35,444 nucleotides of DNA, taken from assembly GCA_050012355.1 (NCBI GenBank), contig JBEKHI010000026.1, forward strand, positions 1 to 35,444, written 5' to 3'. The notes under the pieces were generated by a model. The model saw only the letters and a list, made by a program, of their open reading frames with translations. It made no database searches and had not been told where the DNA came from. Positions 22,473-31,664 of the stretch are shown piece after piece (position 1 is the stretch's first letter; every line of letters begins with the position of its first letter). Source of the DNA: JBEKHI01 sp050012355 (lineage in GTDB: Bacteria; Actinomycetota; Actinomycetes; Streptosporangiales; Streptosporangiaceae). Made by a program: the position numbers and the translations under genes.

Positions 22473-23843
22473 TTGAGCGGGAGGCGCAACGCTCAGCTCG
22501 CTACGCAGCACGAACTTCTGGATCTTGCCGCTGGCGGTCCGCGGGAACTCGCTCACCACGTGCAGTTCCTCCGGCCACTTCTGCCGCGCGAGGTTCGCGC
22601 CTTCCAGGTGAGCGCGCACCGCGTCCAGGTCGGGCTCGGCCGCGCCGGGCTTCAGCCGGACGAACGCGGCGGCGTGCTCCCCCGAGCCGGGCGTCGGGGG
22701 CCGCTACGACCGCCGCCTCGGCGACGCCGTCCATCGCGTGCAGGAGTTCCTCGACCTCGGCGGCGCTGATGTTCTCCCCGCCGCGGATGATGATGTCGCT
22801 CTTGCGATCGGTGACCGTCAGGTACCCGTCCTCGTCGAGAACGCCGATGTCACCGGTGTGATACCAGCCCTCGCCGTCGAACGCCGCGGCGGTCAGCGAC
22901 TCGTCGGTGTACCCCAGGCACAGGTCGGGGCCGCGGCTGAGGATCTCGCCGTCTCCGGCCAGCTTGACCTCCACGCCCGGGCAGGCGTTCCCGTCGGTGT
23001 AGAGCCGTTTGGCTTCCGGGGCTGTGTAAAGCGAGGCGGTGACCGACGGGTGCTCGCTGCTGCCGTAAGCGCGGTACACCGTGACGCCGAGCGCCGCCAG
23101 CCGCGAGGTCACCGCGGCTGGCACCGGCGAGCCACCCAGGCCCGCGTACTTCAGGCCCGGCAGGTGCGTGGCCGGGTCGAAGTCCTGGTGATCAATGAGG
23201 CTCGTCATGTAGTAAGTGGCGCCGCCGGCCACGGTGAGCCCCTCTTCCGCGATCAGCCGAGCGTCTGATGGCTGTGCACGACGCCCTTGGGGTCACGGGT
23301 GGTGCCGGAGGTAAAGGCGATCAGCGCCGGACCGGCGGCGCTCGTCTCCAGGACGCCCGGCAGCGGTTCGTCCGCGAGCAGGTCTTCGAAGTCGCGACCG
23401 ACGACACCGACGACCGGCACGTGCGCGGCGAGATCTGGCTGGTACCTGAGACGGCCGAAGCTCTCCGCGGTGACGAAGACCTTCGGCGTGATCGCGCGCA
23501 GGATGTAGCCGACCTCCTTGCGCTGGTAGAAGTGCACGATCGGCACGACCGTCGCGCCCAGGAACGCCGACGCCCAGAAGACGGCCGCGGCCTCCATCCA
23601 GTTCGGCAGCTGGAACGCGACGACGTCTCCGGGCCCGACGCCGCGATCCCGCAGGCCGGCGGCCAGCCGACGTGCGATCAGCTCGACGTCGCGGAACGTC
23701 CCCGCCCAGGGGTGCACATCGGAGTGCACGCGGAACTCGGTGTCCGGCGCTCGCCGCAGCCCGCTGGCCAGCATCGTCCCGAGTGTCTCGTCCGTCCACC
23801 ATCCCTGCGCCGTGTACCGCTGGGCCAGTTCGGCCGGGATCAT
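22470..23843 (-). pseudogene. Broken acyl-CoA ligase (internal deletion plus frameshift)
   Basis: The minus strand encodes an AMP-forming ligase in pieces. Part 1 runs from ATG 23843 (GGGG ribosome site) through the AMP loop FTSGTTRDPKGVVHSHQTLG, then hits TGA at 23253-23255. Part 2 resumes in another frame with RLIAEEGLTVAGGATYYMTS, the segment that in intact homologues follows about 50 residues later, so roughly 150-170 bp not divisible by 3 have been lost. A second lesion lies in a run of five C (plus strand 22679-22683): one base too many shifts the frame, and the correct C-terminus (RTASGKIQKFVLRSEL, stop at 22470) is read in a third frame. It cannot make a full enzyme. It diverges from a broken crotonase gene. 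Confidence 0.85.
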
Positions 23844-23878
23844 CCGCATACCCCTATGAGACCATGGCTTTCTAATTT

Positions 23879-23895
23879 TGAGAATGATATTCTCA
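23879..23895. promoter_or_regulatory. Operator TGAGAAT-GAT-ATTCTCA between two pseudogenes
   Basis: Perfect 14 of 14 match, lying between the divergent ligase and crotonase pseudogenes. On the plus strand TATTCT (23888-23893) inside it ends 6 nt before the GTG start of the crotonase, as expected for a leaderless promoter covered by its repressor. The operator has stayed intact although both genes it served are broken. Confidence 0.75.
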
Positions 23896-23899
23896 CGAG

Positions 23900-24507
23900 G
23901 TGGTTGATCTTGAGCTGGAGGATGGACTGGCGATCATTACGATCGACCGGCCCCAGGTGCGCAATGCCATCGGCCCCGACACGATGGACGAGCTGGACAA
24001 GACGCTCGACACGGTGGCGGGCGCGCACGCGCTGGTGATCAAGGGGGCCGGCGACCGGGTGTTCGTCTCCGGCGGAGACCTCAAGGAACTCGCCGCGATC
24101 CGCACCGAGGACGACGCGATCCGGATGGCGCTGCGGATGCGCGGGATCTGCGACCGGCTCGCGAACTTCCCGGGCCCGGTGATCGCGGCGCTGAACGGCC
24201 ATGCGCTCGGCGGCGGCGCCGAACTGGCGATCGCGGCCGTGCCCTGCTGCTGGCAGGTACCGGGCGGGTACTGACCGCCGCCGAGGCCCGCGACATCGGC
24301 CTGGTGGACGAGGTGACGCCGCGGCTGGCGTTCGATTCGTCGTGGCGGGCGCTGGCCAGGTCGCTCGCCTGCCGTCCGGCCCGGGACATCAAACGGGTCA
24401 CCAAGGGCGGCGTCCCGGTGCGGGAAGCAGCCAGGGCGTTCGCCCGGCTGTGGGTCGCGGACGAACACTGGGCGGCCGCCGCCCGAGTCATGACCCAGGC
24501 CCGGTAA
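23900..24507 (+). pseudogene. Broken enoyl-CoA hydratase (internal deletion and frameshift)
   Basis: GTG at 23900 opens a normal crotonase N-terminus (LAIITIDRPQVRNAIG, the oxyanion motif FVSGGDLKEL, and NGHALGGGAELAIAA). At about 24236-24241 the frame is lost and stops at 24272-24274. The downstream frame from 24241 reads ALLLAGTGRVLTAAEARDIG and continues as a normal C-terminus to TAA at 24505. By comparison with the family, some 37-40 residues containing the second catalytic region are missing at the junction. No ribosome site precedes the GTG; a leaderless transcript from the operator is plausible. Either part alone would be inactive. Confidence 0.82.
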
Positions 24508-24517
24508 GCCGCGGCCG

Positions 24518-24842
24518 CGTCGTTATGGTCAATGTGGCATTATCCGAACTCTGGCCCGAAAGTCCCTCCCCAGCCGGTGCGCGGCAGCGGACCGATTCTG
24601 GGCAGTGCGACGCTGACCAGCAAAGAGCCTGAGCAGTGCCACACCGCCCAGCAACGGCACACCCAGGCTGACGGCTTCACCGCGCCCATGAGCACCACCA
24701 GCACCATCCGACCTGGAGCCGCCGGGCACGGCAGTCGGCCCCAGCCGCTTACAGCCCGCAGCCACCCGACTTTCATGCCACCGCGACCGCCTCCAGGACG
24801 AGGCAGGCTTTGGTGAGTAATGCAGCACCGACCATAACGACG
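24518..24842. mobile_element. MITE-like element with 28-bp terminal inverted repeats
   Basis: The two ends are inverted copies: 24518-24545 against 24815-24842 match at 22 of 28 positions, both reading CGTCGTTATGGTC inward. The right end matches the arm of the small palindrome at 11617-11639 at 21 of 23 positions. An internal segment (24596-24653) aligns without gaps to that whole palindrome, about two thirds identical. No transposase frame is recognised, and target-site duplication is not obvious. It fills the gap between the crotonase pseudogene and the exporter gene. Best explained as a non-autonomous insertion, or a decayed insertion sequence. Confidence 0.6.
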
Positions 24843-24850
24843 CTCTCCAT

Positions 24851-26245
24851 CTACCGCGGCAGGAGTTGCACGAGGCCCGCGACCAGCAGGCCGAGCGCGG
24901 CCATCGCCCCGAGGCTGAGCTCGAAGGCGTGCGGGTAGCCGCCGGCCAGCGAGCGGTAGAAGATCATTCCGATCAGCGCCACCCCGATGGCGCCGCCCGC
25001 CTGCTGGGCGGTCGACAGTACGCCCGACGCGGCGGCCGCGTGGTCCGGCTTCACCCCAGCCAGGATGATGGCCGGCATCGGCGCGATCGCGAAGCCCATC
25101 CCGATCCCGGAGATCACCAGCCCCGGCATGAGCCAGCCGGTGCTGTCACCGGCGGTGGCCGCCAGCACCAGGTACCCGGCGGACACGACCAGCGCGCCGA
25201 GGGCGACCACCTGACGGCCGAGCCGGGCCGCGACCTTCCCGGATATCGCGGAGGCCGCGAAGTACCCGAGCCCGAGCGGCAGGAAGATCACCCCGGACTC
25301 CAGAGCGGACAGTCCCCTGCCGTCTTGCAGGTAGAGAGCAAGGACCAGGAAGTACGAGGCCATCATCATCTGGTAGGCGAGGTTCGTGATCGCCCCGGCG
25401 GTGAACGCGCGCTCGCGGAACAGCTGCGGGTTGATCAGCGGTGCGCCGCCGCGCGCGGCGAGCCGGCGCTGGTAGATGGCGAAGGCGGCGAGCAGCGGGA
25501 TCGACCCGGCGAGGCAGCCGAAGGTCCAGGCCGGCCAGCCCTGCTGCTGCCCTTCCACCAGCGGCAGCACGATCGCGACCAGGCCGAGGCAGACCAGCAC
25601 GGTACCGACGAGATCGATCCGGGCGGCGCCCGGTGCGCGGGATTCTGGGACCAGCCTGGGCGCTAGTGCCACCGCCGCCACCCCGATCGGCACGTTGATC
25701 AGGAAGATCGATCGCCAGCCCAGTCCGGCGACATCCAGCCTGATGAGGACTCCGCCGACGAGCTGACCGAAGACGGCGCCGAAGCCGATGGTCATGCCGT
25801 ACGCGGTGAATGCCTTGGCCCGTCGCGGTCCGGTGTAGATGGTGTTGATGATGCCCAGGATCTGGGGTATCAGCAGGGCCGCGGCCGCGCCCTGCACCAC
25901 CCGGGCACCGACCAGGAAGCCCGCGGTGGGAGCCAGCCCGCAGCCCGCCGAGGCCACCGTGAACAGCCCGAGGCCCAAGCGGTACAGCCGGCGCCTGCCG
26001 AACAGGTCGCCGAGCCGCCCGGCGGTGATCAGCAACGCGGCCAGCGCCAGGCCGTAGCCGGCCACGATGAACTGGACCGCCGACGGGCTCGCGTGCAGGT
26101 CCCGCTGGGTGTCGGGCAGCGCCACGTTGACGATGAAGAAGTCGAGCAGTGAGATGAATACGCCGGCCAGCAAGACAGGCAGCGCGCCTTTGTGGGGGCT
26201 TGCCTCGGGCCGGATGCCCGGGCGGAGCAGGGTAGATGTTGTCAT
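24851..26245 (-). CDS. MFS exporter, DHA2 (14-TMS drug/H+ antiporter) family
   Basis: A 464-residue integral membrane transporter likely to export drugs or toxic compounds by proton antiport. Seen: first membrane helix with LLDFFIVNVALPDTQRDL, the motif A loop GRLGDLFGRRRLYRLG between helices 2 and 3, VGARVVQGAAAALLIPQ (motif in helix 4), and motif C-like GFGAVFGQLVGGVL in helix 5; about 14 hydrophobic segments follow. ATG at 26245 with a weak ribosome site. It is divergent from the large LuxR regulator, 76 bp apart, so that regulator may control it. No TGAGAAT operator is present, so it stands outside the catabolic regulon. Confidence 0.9.
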   Translation of the reverse strand: MTTSTLLRPGIRPEASPHKGALPVLLAGVFISLLDFFIVNVALPDTQRDLHASPSAVQFIVAGYGLALAALLITAGRLGDLFGRRRLYRLGLGLFTVASAGCGLAPTAGFLVGARVVQGAAAALLIPQILGIINTIYTGPRRAKAFTAYGMTIGFGAVFGQLVGGVLIRLDVAGLGWRSIFLINVPIGVAAVALAPRLVPESRAPGAARIDLVGTVLVCLGLVAIVLPLVEGQQQGWPAWTFGCLAGSIPLLAAFAIYQRRLAARGGAPLINPQLFRERAFTAGAITNLAYQMMMASYFLVLALYLQDGRGLSALESGVIFLPLGLGYFAASAISGKVAARLGRQVVALGALVVSAGYLVLAATAGDSTGWLMPGLVISGIGMGFAIAPMPAIILAGVKPDHAAAASGVLSTAQQAGGAIGVALIGMIFYRSLAGGYPHAFELSLGAMAALGLLVAGLVQLLPR

Positions 26246-26321
26246 GGTCAGGACGCTACGGAGATCCGCCAGACGAGGAATCAGTCACGAATAGGTAATT
26301 GGATCGGGTTGCATAAGACAT

Positions 26322-28991
26322 ATGAAGCTGTACGGCCGGGACGCTGAACTGGCGACCCTTGAGGAACTGCTGGACCGAGCCCGCGAGGGGAACAGCGGCG
26401 CGCTGGTGCTGCGTGGTGACCCCGGCATCGGCAAGACCGTCTTGCGGGAGGAGGCAATCGAGCGGGCCGAGGGTTTTCTGGTACTGCGCGCCACCGGTGT
26501 CGAGGAGGAGGCCGGGCTTCCCTTCGCCGGGCTGCACCTGCTGCTGCGCTCGGCGCTCGACCGCGTCACCGCGCTGCCCTACGTCCAGGCGGAGGCACTG
26601 CGGGGCGCCGTCGGGCTGGCCGAATCCGGGCCGCCGGACCGCTTCCTGGTCGGCCTCGCGGTGCTGTCGTTGCTCGGCGAACTCGCCGTCGGCCAGCCGC
26701 TGCTCTGCGTGCTGGACGACGCTCACTGGCTGGACCGGGCCAGCGCTGACGCTCTGCTGTTCGCCGCCCGGCGGCTGGACACCGAGTCGGTCGTCCTGCT
26801 TTTTGGCGCGCGCACTGGTGCCTTCCCGGCGGCCGGGCTGCCCGCGCTGACCGTGCGGGGCCTGTCCGCTGAGGTGGCCACCGCGTTGCTTGGCACCGGC
26901 CTGACGGCCGACCGCCGCGATCGCGTGCTGGCCGAGGCCGACGGGAACCCGCTCGCCCTGCTCGAACTGCCCCGGGTGCTGACCGACCCAAGGCAAGACG
27001 GTCCGCTGCCGCTGACCGACCGGCTGCGTGACACGTACGAGAGCCGGCTCGGCGGGCTACCGGAACCCACCCGCACCCTGCTGCTGGTCGCGGCCGCCGA
27101 ACCCGGCGGCGACCTCGCGCCGATCCTGCGCGCGGCGGCCGGACTAGGCGCATCGCTCGCGGACCTCGACGCGGTGGTGGCCGCCGGCCTGGTCGAGGTC
27201 GAGGGCCGCACCGTGACGTTCCGCCACTCGCTCATCCGCTCCGCGGTACACCACGCCGCTCCGCTGGCGCTGCGACGGACGGTCCACCAGGCGCTGGCTG
27301 ACGCGCTGGACGCCCCCGACCAGGCGGACCAGCGTGCCTGGCAGCTGGCCGCGGCGGCCGCCGGGCCCGACGAGAAAATCGCCGCCTCGCTCGAGCGGAC
27401 CGCCGGCCACGCCCGGGCACGGGGCGGCGAGAGCGGCGCCCTGGCCTGGTACGAACGAGCGGCCGAGCTGAGCACCGACCCGGCCGCCAAGGCCCGCCGC
27501 CTTACCCTCGCGTCCGAGGCCGCCACGGAATCGGGCGATCTAGACCACGCCGCGGCACTAGCCGCGGCGGGCCTTCGCCTCCCGGACCACACCGGGCCGT
27601 CGCTCTCGGCGCGGCTGCTCCAGGTAGAGGCCACCGTGGCGTTCCAGCACGGGGACCCCGAGACGGCACACCGCCGGCTGGTCGCGGCCAGCGAGCTCAT
27701 CGCGGCGGCCGACCCCCGGCAGGCCATGGTGCTGCTCATCGAGTCGGCGCACGTCGGCTGGTACGCGGGGGAAGCGGAGCTGGCCGAGAGCGTGGCCCGG
27801 CTGGAGGAGCTGGACGTGTCACGAGACCCGCTGGTCGGGCTGCTGCTGCGGGCGGTGGCGCCGGTACTGGGACGGCCCGCGGTCGGGCTTCACCCGGAAA
27901 ACGTCCTTGACCAGGCCCGGTCGGCCGCCTCGGGTGATGTCCCCGGTCTGTTGCTGATCTGCGGACTCGCACTGCTGCTCGGCCAGGACCGCACGGTATG
28001 GCAGATCGGCGCCGAGCTGAACCGTGAGCTTCGCGCGGCCGGGCGGATCGGATGGCTGCCATCCGCGTTGTTCTATCTGGGCTCTGGCCAGGCGTATGGC
28101 GGCCGCCACCCGCAGGCGCGGCAGACGGTCGCCGACGGGCTCCAGCTGGCGCTCGACACCGGTCAGCAGCGCTGGGTGGATGCGCTCGCCGAGCCGCTCG
28201 CGTTGCTGGCCGCCGCCCGCGGCGACGAGAAACTCTGCCATGAACTGACCGACGCCGCGCTCAGCCGCGCTATCCGGCCCAGCTGGACCGTGCCCTGGAC
28301 CGCCTCGTCACTCGGTCTGCTCGACCTTGGTCTCGGCCGCGCGGAATCGGCGCTTACCCGGCTGGAGACGCTGGCCGAGGGCCGCCGGTTCTTCCACATA
28401 TCGGCGACTAGATCCACCCCCGATCTGGTCGAAGCGGCGGTGCGACTGGGCCGGGCCGAACTGGCGACCGAACCAGTGGCGCTGCTGGAGACCTGGGCTT
28501 CGCACACCGGGCAGCCCTGGGTGGCCGCGCTGGTCTGCCGGTGCCGCGGATTGCTGTCCGGCGACGAACACCACTACCGGGAGGCGCTGGCTCTGCACGA
28601 GCGGGACGACCGGCCATTCGACGAGGCACGGACCCGGCTGCTGTACGGCGAGTGGCTGCGCCGGGACAAGCGCAAGGCCGACGCCCGCATCCAGCTCAGC
28701 GCCGCCCTGGAAAAGTTCTCGCGGCTCGACGCGATCCCCTGGGCGGAGCGGGCCAAGACCGAGCTGACCGCCACCGGGATCACGCTGCGATCCGCCGAGC
28801 CAGGCCCGGCCGGGGAACTGACACCGCAGGAACTCCAGATCGTCCGGCTGGCCGCCCAGGGCCTGTCCAACAAGGACATCGCGGCGCAGCTCTTCCTCAG
28901 CCCGCGCACCGTCGGACACCACCTGTACAAGGCGTATCCGAAGCTCGGCGTCGTATCCCGCGGTGAACTGGCTGGCCTGGAGCTCAGGTGA
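26322..28991 (+). CDS. LAL-type LuxR-family transcriptional regulator (AAA ATPase)
   Basis: An 889-residue large ATP-binding regulator. Domains in order: N-terminal NTPase with Walker A GDPGIGKT (32-39) and Walker B LLCVLDD (127-133) followed by AHWLD; a long central helical-repeat (TPR-like) region rich in Ala and Leu; and a C-terminal LuxR helix-turn-helix (LTPQELQIVRLAAQGLSNKD, then FLSPRTVGHHLYKAYPKLGV). Such proteins activate nearby or distant operons on sensing a ligand. ATG at 26322 has no strong ribosome site. The divergent MFS exporter is the likeliest target. It converges with the CoA transferase gene, overlapping by 8 nt. Confidence 0.92.
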   Translation: MKLYGRDAELATLEELLDRAREGNSGALVLRGDPGIGKTVLREEAIERAEGFLVLRATGVEEEAGLPFAGLHLLLRSALDRVTALPYVQAEALRGAVGLAESGPPDRFLVGLAVLSLLGELAVGQPLLCVLDDAHWLDRASADALLFAARRLDTESVVLLFGARTGAFPAAGLPALTVRGLSAEVATALLGTGLTADRRDRVLAEADGNPLALLELPRVLTDPRQDGPLPLTDRLRDTYESRLGGLPEPTRTLLLVAAAEPGGDLAPILRAAAGLGASLADLDAVVAAGLVEVEGRTVTFRHSLIRSAVHHAAPLALRRTVHQALADALDAPDQADQRAWQLAAAAAGPDEKIAASLERTAGHARARGGESGALAWYERAAELSTDPAAKARRLTLASEAATESGDLDHAAALAAAGLRLPDHTGPSLSARLLQVEATVAFQHGDPETAHRRLVAASELIAAADPRQAMVLLIESAHVGWYAGEAELAESVARLEELDVSRDPLVGLLLRAVAPVLGRPAVGLHPENVLDQARSAASGDVPGLLLICGLALLLGQDRTVWQIGAELNRELRAAGRIGWLPSALFYLGSGQAYGGRHPQARQTVADGLQLALDTGQQRWVDALAEPLALLAAARGDEKLCHELTDAALSRAIRPSWTVPWTASSLGLLDLGLGRAESALTRLETLAEGRRFFHISATRSTPDLVEAAVRLGRAELATEPVALLETWASHTGQPWVAALVCRCRGLLSGDEHHYREALALHERDDRPFDEARTRLLYGEWLRRDKRKADARIQLSAALEKFSRLDAIPWAERAKTELTATGITLRSAEPGPAGELTPQELQIVRLAAQGLSNKDIAAQLFLSPRTVGHHLYKAYPKLGVVSRGELAGLELR

Positions 28992-30195
28992 TCGCGCCCG
29001 CCTCCTTGAGCGCGAGAATCCGGTCCCAGTCCAGGCCGAGTTCCAGCAGGATTTCCTCGGTCTGAGCCGCGAACTCCGGTGCTGGACCGCTGACCGGCGC
29101 CGTCTGGTCGAACTGGACGGGACTCGAGACGAGCCGCATGTCGCCCGCCTGAATCAGGTACTCGTTGGCGTTGATCTGCGGGTCGTCGGCGGCCTGCAGC
29201 GTGTCCTGGACGGGCGCCCAGGGACCCTTGAGCGTCGCGAAGCGCTTGGTCCATTCCGGCAGGGTGCGCTTGCTCAGGATCTCGCGCAGGATCTCGACCG
29301 CTTCCCCGGCATTGGCCGCGAGCTGCTCGGCGGTCGCGAACCTCGGGTCGGTGGCCAGATCCGGGCGGTCGATGTGCTCGCAGACATCCGTCCAGAATTT
29401 TCCTGGCTGCAGCATGACAAACGACAGGTAGCGGTCGTCGGCCGTGCGGTACAGGCCGGACAACGGGTTGACCATCGCGGCGTGCCTGCCGGATTCGGGA
29501 GCGATCCACGGCCGGTCGAGGTGCAGTGAGATCGCGATCGCGTGTCCCATTGTCCATAGCCCGCTGCCGAGCAGCGACACGTCCACGACGGACGGCTCAC
29601 CGGTCCGCTCGCGCTTCAGCAGGGCCGCCGCGATGCCGCCCGCGAGGTTCGTTCCCGAGATCGTGTCGCCGTAGGCGGGCGGCGGATTGATCAGGCCCTC
29701 GACGTTGGGCGGGGTCAGGCTGGCCGCGCTGGTCCCCCGGCACCAGAACGCGGTCATGTCATACCCGCCCTTGCCGGCCTCCGCTCCGCGCGGGCCGAGC
29801 GCGCTGCCGCGCGCGTAGATGATGTCCGGGTTGATCGCGCGGATGTCGTCGACGTCGATGCCGAACTTCTGCCGGGCGCTCGGCAGGAAGCTGGTGAGGA
29901 AGACGTCCGCGTCCTTGGCCAGGTCGTAGATCAGCTGCTGGCCCTCGGGTCGCCCCAGGTGTATGCCGATGCTGCGCTTGCCCCGGTTGGCGTGCTCGAT
30001 GTTCGGGTTCGGGTCGCCCTCGATCTTGTACGCGCCGGTCTGCCGGAGTCCGCGCTGCGGGTCGCCGGTGACCGCGTGCTCGACCTTGATGACGTTGGCT
30101 CCCCACTCGGCGAGCACCGCGCCGGCCGATGGGACGAACCCGTACATCGCGACCTCGAGGACCATGATCCCCTCGAGCGGACGGGTCCCGCTCAT
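28984..30195 (-). CDS. CaiB/BaiF family (class III) CoA transferase
   Basis: A 403-residue enzyme moving CoA from one acyl-CoA to another acid, an ATP-free alternative to the ligases in this region. Seen: the family opening PLEGIMVLEVAMYGFVPSAG, VIKVEHAVTGDPQRG, NRGKRSIGIHL, and GGYDMTAFW, whose Asp146 is the expected acyl-anhydride nucleophile. The small-domain segment follows normally. Translationally coupled to the upstream aldehyde dehydrogenase (ATGA overlap of 4 nt), suggesting the aldehyde is oxidised to the acid and then esterified to CoA. Possible alternative: racemase activity of the same fold. Confidence 0.9.
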   Translation of the reverse strand: MSGTRPLEGIMVLEVAMYGFVPSAGAVLAEWGANVIKVEHAVTGDPQRGLRQTGAYKIEGDPNPNIEHANRGKRSIGIHLGRPEGQQLIYDLAKDADVFLTSFLPSARQKFGIDVDDIRAINPDIIYARGSALGPRGAEAGKGGYDMTAFWCRGTSAASLTPPNVEGLINPPPAYGDTISGTNLAGGIAAALLKRERTGEPSVVDVSLLGSGLWTMGHAIAISLHLDRPWIAPESGRHAAMVNPLSGLYRTADDRYLSFVMLQPGKFWTDVCEHIDRPDLATDPRFATAEQLAANAGEAVEILREILSKRTLPEWTKRFATLKGPWAPVQDTLQAADDPQINANEYLIQAGDMRLVSSPVQFDQTAPVSGPAPEFAAQTEEILLELGLDWDRILALKEAGAIT

Positions 30196-31646
30196 CCCAC
30201 CACCACCGCGAACGTCTTGCGCTCGAGGAACTCCTCGAATCCGGGGACGCCCATCTCCCGGCCGATGCCGGACTGCTTGTAGCCGCCGAACGGCGAGTCC
30301 GGCGAGAAGTAGTTGCCGCCGTTGATGCTGAACGTCCCGGATCTGATCCGCCGCGCCAGCGCGATCGCCCGTTCGGTGTCGGCGCTTTGCACGCCGCCCG
30401 ACAGACCGTAGATCGAGTTGTTGGCGATGCGCACCGCGTCGTCGTCATCGGTGTACGGGATGACGGCGAGCACCGGGCCGAACACCTCGTCCTGCGCGAT
30501 CTCGCTATCCGGGTCCACTCCTGCGAGCAGCGTGGGCGCGTAGAAGAAGCCCGGATCGATGCGCTCACCGCCGGTCACCAGCCTGGCCCCGGCCTCGACG
30601 GCCCGGCTGACCATGCCGTCCACCTTGTCCCGCTGCCGCTCGCTGATAAGCGGGCCCATGAAGGTCTTCGGGTCGGCTGGATCGCCGACCGCCACCCGGC
30701 CCAGGTAGGCGGCGACCTGTTCGACGATCGCGTCATGCTGATCTCGCGGAACGAGCAGCCGGGTGGTGATGGCGCATCCCTGGCCGGCGTGCGAGCAGAC
30801 CATGAAGGCCGAGAACATCGCCGAGGTATTCATGTCCGCGTCATCGAGGATGATCATCGCCGACTTGCCGCCGAGTTCGAGGAAGACCCGCTTGACTGTC
30901 TCGCTCGCGGCCGCCATGATCCGCCGGCCGGTGGCAGTGGAACCGGTGAACGTGACCATGTCTACGTCGGGGTGCGTGGTGAGGACTTCACCGGTCGCCG
31001 CCTCCGATGAGGTGATGACGTTGACCACGCCCGGCGGGATGTCGGTCTGGTTCGCGATCAGCTCACCCAAGGCGAGGGTGACCAGCGGAGTGTCGGGGGC
31101 ACCCTTGAGCACGACCGTGCAGCCCGCGGCGAGGGCCGGGGCGAGCTTGGCCAGGCCGATCTGCGTCGGGTAGTTGTACGGGATGATCGCCGCGACGACC
31201 CCCGCCGCTTCCTTCTCCACCCAGCGGCGGTGCTGCTGTCCGCGGACCTCGATCTCGCCGAGCTCCTCGGTCAGCGAGTACGACGGCAGCAGGTCAGCGT
31301 AGTACCGGACGATCTCGATCGGCTGGTCGAGCTGCGGCCCGTGGGTGAGCATGCGCGGCGCGCCGACCTCGGCGATCGTCAGCTCGCGCAACTCCTCCTT
31401 GTGGTCGGTCAGCGCCTGGTAGAGCTGGTTCAGGCAGTGCGTCCGCAACTTCACGTCGGTCGCCCAGCCCGAGGTGTCGAACGCGTGCCGCGCCGCCTTT
31501 ACGGCGGCCTCAGCGTCGACCGCCGTCGCGTCTGGTGCGTACCCGATCACCGCGCCCGTCGTGGGGTTCACCGACGGAAAGGTCCGCTCCGTCGTGACAA
31601 GCTCCCCGTCGATGAGCATCCGCCGGGTCGCGTCCTGTGCTCCCAT
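30192..31646 (-). CDS. NAD(P)-dependent aldehyde dehydrogenase
   Basis: A 484-residue aldehyde dehydrogenase oxidising an aldehyde to a carboxylate. All catalytic features are present: Asn158 in PYNYP, Lys181, the cofactor turn FTGSTATG (233-240), Glu257 in FLELGGKS and nucleophile Cys291 in GQGCAITTR. Start ATG at 31646 has GGAGG 6 nt upstream. First gene of a two-gene operon with the CoA transferase, divergent from the SDR-Rieske-P450 operon. Its promoter carries the type II segment (31665-31694) instead of, or besides, the TGAGAAT palindrome at 31769, so it could respond to a related but distinct signal. Confidence 0.93.
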   Translation of the reverse strand: MGAQDATRRMLIDGELVTTERTFPSVNPTTGAVIGYAPDATAVDAEAAVKAARHAFDTSGWATDVKLRTHCLNQLYQALTDHKEELRELTIAEVGAPRMLTHGPQLDQPIEIVRYYADLLPSYSLTEELGEIEVRGQQHRRWVEKEAAGVVAAIIPYNYPTQIGLAKLAPALAAGCTVVLKGAPDTPLVTLALGELIANQTDIPPGVVNVITSSEAATGEVLTTHPDVDMVTFTGSTATGRRIMAAASETVKRVFLELGGKSAMIILDDADMNTSAMFSAFMVCSHAGQGCAITTRLLVPRDQHDAIVEQVAAYLGRVAVGDPADPKTFMGPLISERQRDKVDGMVSRAVEAGARLVTGGERIDPGFFYAPTLLAGVDPDSEIAQDEVFGPVLAVIPYTDDDDAVRIANNSIYGLSGGVQSADTERAIALARRIRSGTFSINGGNYFSPDSPFGGYKQSGIGREMGVPGFEEFLERKTFAVVVG

Positions 31647-31664
31647 GGCTCGCCTCCTTCTGAG

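Noticed and set aside
21317..22861. 514-codon plus-strand frame opposite amidohydrolase_2
   Set aside because: Antisense shadow; crosses the operator at 22456 and a pseudogene, with no family character.
24532..24816. Possible small gene inside the inverted-repeat element
   Set aside because: The frame lies wholly within the element, has no ribosome site and no recognisable transposase motif, so I treat it as non-coding.
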